64,000 bases of DNA from Hyaloperonospora brassicae (lineage: Eukaryota > Oomycota > Peronosporomycetes > Peronosporales > Peronosporaceae). The notes beneath the pieces are model-generated. The model saw nothing but the letters and a program-made list of their open reading frames with translations, did no database searches and was not told the origin of the DNA. The DNA lies in contig CANTFL010000861.1 of assembly GCA_947650285.1 (NCBI GenBank), positions 62,001-126,000 on the forward strand. Direction: 5' to 3'. Position numbers and translations under genes: made by a program. Positions 47,701-57,772 of the stretch are shown here, in pieces. How positions within the stretch are numbered: the first letter of the stretch is position 1; each line of letters begins with the position of its first letter.

Positions 47701-48775
47701 TGCACCACAAGACGGAAAAACGATGCACAAATGATCGAAAATAAATAATGAACCGCTCGTGTATGGTTTACGATCGAATATACACACGCCTGAGATCTTT
47801 CATATTAATCCACGTAAACCTTCGTCATATCCTCTTCATTGACTGAAACCCTTGTCATATTTTTCCGTCGGCAGACGCTGAACGAAAGAGAAAAATGGTG
47901 CGTCGACGCTTCATTCGTTATCGGAAGGTATTGCATGTAGATAAAAGAAAAGGCTACGTTGAACATGTTGTCTCACAAAAATTGTATATGAGGTTAGTTG
48001 AATACAATTTTTGTGTATAATATTGTAGTACCGGATATAATGTCGCCTCGGCCGAATCACTGTATATAGATAATATGGGACAGCTCCCTTGTTTAAAAGG
48101 TTCGTTCACAATCAGGCAGCATGATACGATTGGTAGACGAGCAGCATAAAGAGGAGACACGATATTGGAGAGCTGGCGAAATTCTTTTGGTGTCATTTGT
48201 AGGTAACCATGTAGATTATGAAGCATACATACGGTGGATTGCACGCACAAAAACAACACAATGATAAGGGAATGTAATGATCGTCAAAATAAACGCTGCT
48301 GATGGTAATACCTGCGGTTGATCCTGTAACAGAATCATAAATGCTCGACTCCGTTCAGGCCTCGCATTGGATGGGAAGGATGGAAGATTCCATCCTACCT
48401 ATCCGGTCTATTAAGTCACCAAGCATACGAGCATCTTGTCCGGTTCCGCTACAACACGGACGATTTCCCCCCACTTTTGATCTCTGGTCGTGTCCTGGCC
48501 GTCAACAACCACAGCGGTTTGGCCTGTGGACTGCGTCGCCAGCATGTTCCATTTAGCTCATCACCTGAAGAAATGTAGTCCTAGTTGCACTCGTGCGAAT
48601 TATTTAAAGCATTTAAGTGAAACATAGTCAGGTTTAGAGCACCCTGTAACACCGCAGCATGCAGTTCACCGGTACTGAACTTTAACCACAAAACAAAGTT
48701 CAGTCCATGTGCTGGTCTCACATACCAACCGTATCTCCGGTACGATCTATGTTGACATCTTGATCGTTCCACGTA
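44785..48775. other. 4-kb AT-rich region, no gene seen
   Basis: Only short frames interrupted by stops; no transposon termini, RNA gene or tandem repeat was recognised. Possibly old, degraded insertions. Confidence 0.5.
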
Positions 48776-48780
48776 ATGTC
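48776..48780. repeat. Target-site duplication (left) of element C
   Basis: ATGTC directly before the 5' LTR, repeated at 56767-56771 directly after the 3' LTR. Confidence 0.85.
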
Positions 48781-49172
48781 TGTAACGGGGCAGCCCGTTA
48801 CATGGAATGGTCACTTTAATAAAAGTGACAATAAAGAATACGAAGTTGAATATTCTTTAAACAATATCACCGAAGTGGTGACATTGATGGGTCGACCAAA
48901 GAGTCTGTTCATTGGTTGATATCTTGATGATATCAACCCACCAATCGCCGCAAGACGCGCGCAATGAGTGGTGACGAGACGTCACCATACACTCAGTTAT
49001 ATTAGCATAATTAAGTTAGGTCAAACAGAGAGACAGTAGTTAAAAGACTTAATTATATTAATATAACAGTTTTACTGTTTCCTTATCCTACGCTTCCTCG
49101 TTCGCCTCGTGTACGTCTGTCGGGGCTCCCGAGCCCTTGCGTTAAGTTCACGCAAGAGTGTGCCCCGTTACA
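48781..49172 (+). repeat. 5' LTR of element C (392 bp)
   Basis: Begins TGTAACGGG, a 4-bp spacer, CCCGTTACA, a perfect inverted repeat. Ends TGCCCCGTTACA. It differs from the 3' LTR at three places by eye (T/A near 48888, C/A near 48956, A/G near 49157). Confidence 0.9.
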
Positions 49173-49174
49173 CC

Positions 49175-49190
49175 TGGTAGCCCTTTGTAG
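49175..49190 (+). other. Primer-binding site of element C
   Basis: TGGTAGCCCTTTGTAG begins two bases after the LTR, as in elements A and B. The tRNA was not identified. Confidence 0.6.
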
Positions 49191-49216
49191 TCCTTCCAAC
49201 TACCACAACATCCAAC

Positions 49217-50372
49217 ATGAACATGCTGGATGATGTAGAGACCTTTCACGCCACGCGTGAAGGGTTTAACCATTTGAGTGACATTAAATGGGGTGCGGTA
49301 GAATGAATGAGTTCTACCGTAGGCGAGTTCGCCATTATCGCCATGTTGGAGTTTCTAGACAGAGATCAACAACATGCCGCTATAGCCACGTTCATTCAAC
49401 ATGAACTTGTCGCCGAAAGGGAAAAAGTAGCCTTGCTTCACCAGCAAGGCTCTCAACAGGCCGAGCATTTGAGAGAACTCGGTGCTTAACAGACATAGCT
49501 GTTGAGACAGCAGCAATTCCATTCTGCTGTGGGCGGGACGGCACATGCGCGTCGTCCCGAGGTCATGAAGGTTGACATCTTCAAGTACAGTGGAGTCCCG
49601 GAGGACTCCCTGTTACTATGGTTTGTCGAACTCGACAGAGCCCTAAGGGCTCGTCGCGTCGAAGATGAGCGAATGCACACTCACAATTGCTCAGACCCAC
49701 TTGACAGGGCGTGCCAAAACTTGGTCTCTGGGACTCGAGAGTAGCGACCCAAATGTGTTTAGGTCGCTAGATGACTTCAAGTCCCGGCTCAGACAAACGT
49801 TTGAGCTGCCACGAGCTGAGTTCAGGGCTCGTTCTGAGCTCCTGAAACTTAAGCAGGTTAAGCGTGATGTGCACGCTTACGCACAACATATACGACTCCT
49901 AGCGAGTAGTATAACTGCTAACCCAGTTCATGAGCACACGTTGATTACGGTGTTCGTGAAAGGGCTCGCAGAAGGGCCCGTCAGGAGCCACCTGTTCCGC
50001 CTTGAGCTGAATACGCTTGAAGAAGCGATATCAGCCGCGGAACAGGAAGACTTTAGCATGAGACAGGCTTATGCTAGCTCAAACTCTTACCGTCCACCGA
50101 GACGACAAGAGATCGGAGGTCCAGAACCAATGGACCTCTGCTATGTTGAGAGCGAGAGACCTCGATCTTCAAACAACAAGCGATTGCAGAGGTGCAATCG
50201 CTGTCAGAAGTTAGGGCACTACGCATACGAGTGTAGTGCTCCACGCCCAGTACCAAACAGTACTGAGCGAAATGGACGACCATTTACCAGAAAGGGCAAT
50301 GGGCGTGGGTCCAGCGCTGTTGCGAGGCCGCAACAGCGAGACGGACCATCAAAAAATGGTCGGGGTCAATAG
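49217..50372 (+). pseudogene. Element C gag (broken)
   Basis: Gag starts at ATG 49217 (MNMLDDVETFHA). In-frame stops occur at TGA 49304-49306, TAA 49487-49489 and TAG 49496-49498, and there is a frame change near 49660-49680. The last part (49665-50372) is open. It holds the capsid-like region (THLTGRAKTWSLGL, AYAQHIRLLASSI) and a good CCHC zinc knuckle (CNRCQKLGHYAYEC, 50193-50234), followed by a Gly/Arg/Gln-rich tail. Three of the stops could be C-to-T changes (CGA, CAA and CAG codons). Confidence 0.8.
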
Positions 50373-50379
50373 GGGCGGA

Positions 50380-51252
50380 GCGCCCGACTAATCCAGCAAC
50401 CTCAAGAGAATTTGCAAACCTCTTGACGAAATTTGCTCCAGATACACAATCCTTGTGTGTCTCTGCACCTGGTGATGACGTTTCGCTCATCACCTTGAAG
50501 TTGGAAGCGACAAATGATTTGTCGCTTCGTGCCCTATACAATGTGGGGCGTCGAACAAACTTGTTCGTCGCCAGTCACTAGAGGGTCGTAGGCTCAAGTT
50601 CGTTGAGCGCGACATTCCCCTCACAAGGATGACGGTGCGCCTTGCAACAGGCGCATCGATAACCGTCGAGAAACGTGTAGTAGGAATCCACTACACGTTA
50701 GAGGGCGAACAGTACGATGATGACTTCATCGTAGTAGATCTGGATGACAAATTTGATGTCATCCTGGGATAACCTTGGTTCAGAAAGTACGAGCCAAGGG
50801 TGAGCTGGCAGCATCTATCCGTGAAGATACCTGCCACTTGTTCATCAGATGGCCAACTGATGAACGTCATGGAGCGTCCACAAGCGTGTGGATGTACTGC
50901 GAGTGAGTGCGATGGCCTCACTTGCGGTTCGGTCGTTCGCACGACCGAACAAGATCACAGTGTAGTTGATCACTACACTGTGGAGCAAGCTCCCGGTGGC
51001 TGTACAGGAGTACAGGCTGCGCCGAATGTCCACCACTCGAATAAGTCGAGTGGACCGGGACATGGATGCATGCCTAGCGGGAAGCATCTTAGAAGTGAGA
51101 AAAATGTTGCCTCCAAAGGGCAACATGGAAATCCTAGGTCGACTGGAGAGTCGACCGTAGAGGATCGGTCCCTGACTGTGGTTGCACAGCCACAGTCAGA
51201 AGACGTCGAGGGAATAAGTCCCCACTTACTTGAGGAAGGAATTCCTCAATAG
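50380..51252 (+). pseudogene. Element C aspartic protease region (broken)
   Basis: The protease frame reads SREFANLLTKF, SLCVSAPGDDVSLITL and then loses frame around the active site (50540-50585). Element B has VDCG there. Then come RMTVRLATGASITVEKRVVG, DKFDVILG and a TAA at about 50770, and an open stretch 50800-51252 with a Cys-rich segment (CGCTASECDGLTCG). Inactive as written. Confidence 0.7.
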
Positions 51253-51327
51253 TCACTTGCTGAAGGATCAGGCCCTCAGCAACCTGTAGAAGCAAGTTCC
51301 CAGGAAGAAACCGAAACGTTAAACGTA

Positions 51328-52299
51328 TTGGTTAATGACAGATCAAGAGTAGGCGCTTATACGCTTGATCTGATTGTGCCTCCGAAGTTAACTTCGTATA
51401 AAACTCAGTTGCCAACGCTTGAACCGAAACGGTTCTTGCGTGATCTGCGTAGTGGCAAAGTCAAGCAGATCTGCATACGCTTCACAGAGGATGAGTATGT
51501 GGCCGATATTCGGTCGGCAACAGCATTTGCTGAGAACGAACGGGTTCTCAGCAGCTCATCGATGAACGAAAGTGTCCTCGATGAGAAGACTCGGATTGAG
51601 CGATACACGTCTCAATCCTGGGAGTCACTTCAGGCAAATCCTGTGTACAAGAATTTGATCGAATTCAGGGATGTGTTGCCTGAATCCGTACCTTGCGAGT
51701 TGCCTAAGGACAAAGGCACTCGACACGAGATCGAGCTCAAACCGGGCTCGAGGTACTGTGTCATGAAGCAGTGGCCACTGCCTCGTGAACAGGTACTAGC
51801 GATCGACAAGTTCATGGCCGATCGCTTAGCAGCGGGCCATGTGAGGGAATCGACATCCCCTCACAGCTCTCCGACCTTCTGTGTGCGAAAGGCCACAGGA
51901 GGATGGCGGATAGTGCACGCGTTCAACAAGTTGAATGCTGCAACGGTACCGACTCAGACGCATATACCGAGAAAGGACGTAATCATAGATAGTATGTCAA
52001 AGAGTACCATATTTTCGTCCATGGATCTGATGAATGGATTCTATCAGATCCTCATGCGTGAACGGGACATCCCGTACACAGCAGTGAGCACCACCAGCGG
52101 TATGTTGTGGGAGTGGCTAGTGATGCCACAGGGGCTGAGCAATGCCCCTGCTACTTTCAACAGATGTGTTACAAATATGTTGAGACCGGTGCGAGACTTC
52201 GCACCGAGTTACTTCGACGATGTGTTCGTCCATAGCCGGGCTATGGATGGAAGGACGGACGTTGAAGTCCACAGAACTCATGTTCGTCAAGCCCTTTAA
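51328..52299 (+). pseudogene. Element C reverse transcriptase
   Basis: 323 open codons with all RT blocks: [70 protein letters not shown] and catalytic YFDD at 52210-52221. A TAA at 52297-52299 then interrupts the thumb. Beyond it the same frame continues to about 52415, shifts, and meets a further TAA near 52566 before RNase H. The palm domain looks intact. Confidence 0.85.
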
Positions 52300-52613
52300 C
52301 TGATGGGCAAGCATTCGTTGTACGCAAACCTCAAGAAGTGTATATTCGCGGATAGCGACAAACCACTCCTTGGGTGCATCGTGGGTAAACACGGCGTACG
52401 CCCTGATCCCGAAAAATCAAGGCGATCACCGACTGTCCAGTGCCAGTAGATGTCAAGGGACTAAGGAAGTTCCTTGGCTTAGCGGCGTACTTGCACAAGT
52501 ACTCGCGCAACTACGCCGAGATGACTGTTCATCTTTCTTGCTTGCTCAAGAAAATTGTCAAGTGGTAATGGAACGCTGAGTGCCAGCGTTCCTTTGGGGG
52601 TATCAAGCAAAGC

Positions 52614-55265
52614 TTGATACAATCGCCGATCTTGGCGATTGCAGATCAGTACAGACCATTTCATGTGGTCTGTGACGCCAGCGGTGTTGCAATCGGCTGT
52701 GCGTTGATGCAGTTCGATGCAGATGGCGAGAAGCGCGTCGTCTGTTATCAGTCGCGTCAGCTGGAAGCAGCTGAGCGTAATTACCCATTGCATGACAAGG
52801 AACTCCTTGCCATGAAGTATGCACTGGCTAAATTTCGCGTCTATCTCTTGGAAAAAAGACCGTTTGTTGTCTATACGGACCATGCGTCAATTCGCACGGC
52901 CTTAAACAGCCCACACCTCTCGCAAAGGATGGCGAGGTGGCTGTCTTTCTTCGCGGAGTATAACTTCTCCGTGGAGTATAAATCAGAAAGACTCAATGTC
53001 GTCATTGATGCTCTTTCGCGCCGGCCCGATTTCGATCCGGACGCACAATCAAACAGTGAGGATAAGCCCACTGTTGCGACACTGTCAGTCAGTTTCCCGT
53101 TGTTAAGTTTACTTGACGACGTACGAAAGGCATACGCGGAAGATAAGGATCTTCTGCGATTGATGGATCATCTGGTGAATCCATCCAGTAAATCCATGAG
53201 GGATTTATCAGCTTTGTACCGATCCTCATCGGATCGGTATAGTACACGCAACGGATTGCTGTTCTATACAGCTGTTGCCGACGACACGCCTCACGTCGTC
53301 GTACCCGCTCATCGTGATTTGCGTTTACGCATCGTGTATGAGTGTCACGATGCCCCAACAGGCGGCCATCGTGGTAGAAAAAAGACTTACCTCACGGTAA
53401 GTCGTGACTTTTACTGGCCACGTCAGTATCAGTTTGTCCGCAAGTACATACGTGCTTGCGAGGTTTGTCAACGGGTGAAGACTAGTCCTTCATCCCGTGC
53501 GCCATTGCAGCCTCTGCCTGTTCCGGCAGAGTGCTGGCAGTCCGTTTCAATGGACTTCGTCTTCGGGTTTCCCGAAGACGCTTTCAAGAAAAATGGTATT
53601 ATTGTGTTTGTTGACCGATTCAGTAAGATGGTGCATCTTGCTGCTGTCCCTGAGTCGATCAAGGCTCAATGTTGTGCTCGTGTCTTTCTAGACACGGTTT
53701 TTAGACTCCACGGGCTACCCCGTGAACTCGTATCCGACCGTGACCCTCGGTTCACGGCGGCATTTTGTCAAACCGTGTTCCGTACTCTCGGAACACGATT
53801 GAATATGTCTACTTCTGACCATCCCGAAACAGATGGTCAGACGGAACGTGCGAACCGTGTCCTCGAAGAAATCCTTCAAGGATATGTCCACTCGTTTCCG
53901 ATTTGGAGCGAATTCCTACCCATGGTGGAATTCGCCATCAATAATTCGGTGCATGCTTCCACACAGCACACACCGTTTTACGTGAATGGCCTACGCCATT
54001 TACGTGTGCCCACCCTTCTAGAGTGTGACTCTTGGATAAGGGGAAGAGGGACTCGCTCGAGAAAAAACTGTTTTGGCTCTTGCTCATCACGTGTCGACGC
54101 TAACGTCGTCACGTATGATGCCGATGTCGATCAAGTCGACATAGATGAAGAAGATCACCTCAATAATAGCGATGACGCTATTATTGACTCGGATGATGAT
54201 GACGATGCTGGTATATTCAGCACCGTCAACGATTATGCCAGCGAGGAAGAGGACAACCTCACTGAAGAAGAGATCAATCTCTTAGCAGTGCGCACGAAGC
54301 GCACTGAAGGAAAAAACGAAGAGTCAGCAGATAACTTCCTGCTGACTCGAGAAGCGGTAGTCCGTTTCTTTCAGGACTTTATCGCAAATGCGGTGAACCG
54401 TCAGAAATGGAACGCAGACAAAAATGGAAGAGAAATTGTTCATTCATTTAAAGTTAACGACCTAGTACTACTGTCTACGGTAAACTTACCTGGACATGCA
54501 ATAACTAGTGTCGGAAGTAGTAAAATACTGCCCAAGTACATTGAGCCATTTCGAGTGTTGCATCGCAAGGGCAATGCATACACACTCGGATTGCCACGTA
54601 ATATGCGCACGCATCCTACGTTTTACGTAGGGAGGCTCAGGCCGTACTGTCAGTACGAGCCTTCTTCTTCCGATGAAGATAGCCCCCACGTTCAATAATA
54701 TCCATCAAGTTCTTGCGTTCGCGCTCCAGACGATCCGTCTGGTCGCGCAGATATGATACCTCGGAACTTAACCGAGATACCTCCCCGAGAGCTGTCGCCA
54801 GCTCGCCGAATAGGGAGCGGACATCCCGCTCGACCTGAATCTGCGCTGTGGCATAATCGGCGCGATCCCTCGCCCTATCAGCCTCGCTATCCTTGCGGTT
54901 CTTCCGAACGGTATTCGTCAAAGCGTAGCGCCGGTCGCGCTCGTGCTTCAAGTCATCGCGCAATTCATCGATTGCGCGATCCATCTCGTAAGGGTCGAGA
55001 TGGTGAACCGAATCACCTGGAGGAGGTATTTACTCCTCCACCACATCCTTTGGTGGATGCTCACGGTGATCAACGCTTTCTAGTGGAGCGTATCTTGAAC
55101 CACCGTGACGATTCAGGATTAAGGACGAGCTACCTCTTCCAGTGGCGGGGGTATCCACCCTCTTGGAATAGCTGGGAGCCCCGCTCTCAGCTGTTGATAG
55201 ATGTTGAAGGTCTCGTCCGCCAATATGACGAGACCCATCCGATGAGTCCTCGGGCTCATCGGTAA
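52614..55265 (+). pseudogene. Element C RNase H, integrase and chromodomain
   Basis: One frame runs from 52614 to 55265 with a single TAA at 54696-54698. RNase H: VVCDASGVAIGC, KELLAMKYALAKF, VVYTDHASIRTA. Integrase: the HHCC zinc domain (ECHDAPTGGHRG to ACEVCQRVK, 53340-53475) and a DDE core with SMDFVFGFPE, SDRDPRFTAAF and TERANRVLEE. The GPY/F-like end is PFRVLHRKGNAYTLGLPRN. After the stop come a Pro/Arg/Ser-rich linker and a chromodomain at about 55055-55240 (RFLVERILNHRD, LFQWRGYPPSWNSWEP). Chromodomains of chromoviruses target integration to marked chromatin. The linker and chromodomain lie opposite an antisense reading frame. Confidence 0.85.
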
Positions 55266-56334
55266 ACACGCGCTTTTGGCGCTTGTAGACGGATTGCAAG
55301 TTTCCAATCGCGTCACGCATCTCCTCCGAGATGCGTGCCCTTCCCCAGGGCGAACTTAGGGAATACACGTCCCTATGTGCACGCTGCGAGTTGTCAACAC
55401 AACTCGCACAAGGGTCTCCCCATGTGAGGCAAGGAATGTCTGCCTCACTCGACAAACAGTGCAACCGGTACCTGGCACCGGTTGGCGATCGCTTTTCGAA
55501 CCTGAGGCGTGTCGCCTCAAGTTTCTTGAGCCACCCTTCTCGTCCAAAATTCTTTACGTTTTGGACGAACGCGTTCCACGCAGCCAAAAGCGAGGCTTTG
55601 TAACGCTTTTGGTTGCTGTTGTACCATCGATGTCTAAGGAAGACATCGAGATAAAGGTCTTCCTCAGCGTGAAAGTTGCTCGCGCTGGGACTCAAGCCGT
55701 GAAGCTCATTCGCATCGAATAAGGGTATTCGATGGTGTTGGCTTGTCTCGTGAGACAAGCTATTGATGAGACGTTCGGGCAAACGCCACGGCTTCAAATC
55801 ATCACGCTTCACGGTGGTAACTTTGTTGGTACCACGGCTCCCTGATTGACGACGGCTCACGCCATTCTCATCACGCTCGTGCGAAGACGCACGAGCCGGC
55901 GGTGGTAAGGAATAATATTCCTCACCACCCTAATCATCTTCATCACTGCCGAACAGACTGTGATGCAAATCACTAGTCCGTTCGTTTGGCAGTGGCCTTG
56001 GCGAATACTGACGAGTCGCCGGTGAGCGAGACGCCTCTGGAGCATTGCCCGAGTCAGACACGTCGGACTCGCCAGAGTAGATGAACTCAATGTCGGGGTC
56101 ATCACGCGCACGCGGTGAGGTGCCGCGTGCACCCGCAGCACCTGTTGCTGCAGGCGAAGAAGAAGCAGCAGACGACGAATCGTCTGCCGCAGAGGCTGGC
56201 ACAGCACCGGGCTGTGTAGGTCTATAGTCACCTCGCATAGACATGTTAACTATGCGAGGTCGAGCGGAAAGTGAATGGAACGGACCCAACAAGTGCTCCC
56301 TGTCCCAATGGTGACCAACGGGTGGCCACCACAT
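54637..56334 (-). CDS. Antisense gene in element C (566 codons, two in-frame stops)
   Basis: A single minus-strand frame runs from 56334 to 54637, broken only by TAG 55930-55932 and TAA 55030-55032. Part 1 (56334-55930; likely start at the ATG near 56244, MSMRGDYRP) is Ala/Ser/Pro-rich and acidic, ending SLFGSDEDD. Part 2 (55929-55033) holds PERLINSLSHETSQHHR, LLAAWNAFVQNVKNFGREGW and a cysteine cluster HCLSSEADIPCLTWGDPCASC (C-x8-C-x6-C-x2-C), then SVYKRQKRVFT. Part 3 (54984-54637) is a strongly charged coiled coil (RRYALTNTVRKN, LERERKNLMDII). Element B carries the same blocks in the same order. No known family is recognised. It could be a nucleic-acid-binding accessory protein; function is unknown. 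Confidence 0.55.
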
Positions 56335-56363
56335 TTTCGATAGTCACACGGTGACTATCAGTT

Positions 56364-56374
56364 AAGGGGGGTGA
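56364..56374 (+). other. Polypurine tract of element C
   Basis: AAGGGGGGTGA lies directly before the 3' LTR, where plus-strand DNA synthesis is primed. Confidence 0.75.
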
Positions 56375-56766
56375 TGTAACGGGGCAGCCCGTTACATGGA
56401 ATGGTCACTTTAATAAAAGTGACAATAAAGAATACGAAGTTGAATATTCTTTAAACAATATCACCGAAGTGGTGACATTGAAGGGTCGACCAAAGAGTCT
56501 GTTCATTGGTTGATATCTTGATGATATCAACCCACCAATCGCCGCAAGAAGCGCGCAATGAGTGGTGACGAGACGTCACCATACACTCAGTTATATTAGC
56601 ATAATTAAGTTAGGTCAAACAGAGAGACAGTAGTTAAAAGACTTAATTATATTAATATAACAGTTTTACTGTTTCCTTATCCTACGCTTCCTCGTTCGCC
56701 TCGTGTACGTCTGTCGGGGCTCCCGAGCCCTTGCGTTAAGTTCACGCAAGGGTGTGCCCCGTTACA
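56375..56766 (+). repeat. 3' LTR of element C (392 bp)
   Basis: Same length and termini as 48781-49172, with three mismatches counted by eye. Followed by the ATGTC duplication. Confidence 0.9.
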
Positions 56767-56771
56767 ATGTC
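56767..56771. repeat. Target-site duplication (right) of element C
   Basis: ATGTC, identical to 48776-48780. Confidence 0.85.
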
Positions 56772-57376
56772 CGTCTGTGCTTGTCTCATCTGTCAAGTTG
56801 TCAACATAACAATCAACCAGGTGAGGTCGGAAACAATCTGTAACAGGTCTTGCCCTTGAACCTAAAAAACATCACGACCTGTCAAAAAGCCTGTCAATAT
56901 AAATTCGTTCAAAGTATTCACGAACGTAAAGAACGATCGCTGCATGGGATCTTCTCTGGCAAACCCAATGCACCTAGCCAAAGCGAGTTTAATTGTACAC
57001 ACTACGTTGTACACACAAAACCACCGACTGCCGCCAAATGGGAGAACGAATTCCTTGATATCTGACAATAAGAAAGCAATTAGAGTTAGGTAGATATTTT
57101 AGCAGATGAGCATACTGATGTTCAGAAGGTCGATGGCGAGTCGGAGAAATTCGATTTCGCCGCCGACAAGACATGCTGTGAATCAAAGTTAGTTGAGCAC
57201 TTATGGTAAAAATAAACCAAATATATCAAGGTCCTCATTCACAAACTCATATTGCTACTTTTGGCTGCTGGATTGTTTTTGCCTACACCTTAGCAATTAT
57301 TACATCGTGCAGTACGAATCATATATCTGCGCATAACTAATCGCCTCGTCATGCATTACTGCTCGTCTAGTCGTAT
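56772..57376. other. No gene seen
   Basis: Unique-looking AT-rich sequence between element C and an LTR relic; only short frames. Confidence 0.45.
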
Positions 57377-57772
57377 GTAACGGGGTGAGTCCGCTACGTA
57401 ATCAGTTATAATAATTGTGATAATGGATCACATTACGTGGCATATTCTCACTACAATATCACTGAGCCAGTTGCAACGGGGTGAGCCCGTTAAATAAAAA
57501 TTGATATTTTTGTATCAATTTTTGAGCATTTTCTATTTCGATCATGTCCTATTGACATTGATCGAATGGAGTAAGGTTGAAGGAAATTCTACCCCCGAGG
57601 GTAAAATTTCTCTGATGGGTTGCTCCACCTGATGGTTGATGTTCACGGTACATCAAACAGATCAACCACCAATCGCTGCTGGACGCGCGCAATGGGTGGT
57701 GAGCAAGACAAACACATAGACGATTATAGTTTAATACAGTTAGCTCAAGACAAAGATGGTTTAATAAGAAAA
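57377..57772 (+). repeat. Gypsy LTR relics, cut by element D
   Basis: Two LTR-tip-like sequences occur, TGTAACGGGGTGAGTCCG at 57377 and GCAACGGGGTGAGCCCGTTA near 57474. Then come blocks shared with the B/C LTRs (CACCAATCGCTGC, GACGCGCGCAATGGGTGGTGA). The similarity stops at 57772, where the LTR of element D begins, so D interrupted an older LTR. Confidence 0.6.

Larger units (their letters stand above)
48781..56766 (+). mobile_element. Ty3/Gypsy element C, full length with chromodomain
   Basis: A complete 7,986-bp LTR retrotransposon on the plus strand: 5' LTR, PBS (49175), gag, protease, RT, RNase H, integrase, chromodomain, an antisense gene, polypurine tract, 3' LTR, flanked by the 5-bp duplication ATGTC. 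The two LTRs differ at three of 392 positions, so insertion is recent. Gag and pol nevertheless contain at least seven stops and several frameshifts, listed in the entries below. It belongs to the same family as element B. Confidence 0.9.

Noticed and set aside
44785..48775. Possible RNA genes or CRISPR-like arrays in the AT-rich region
   Set aside because: No regularly spaced repeats, tRNA cloverleaf with CCA-compatible stem, or rRNA signature was seen by eye.
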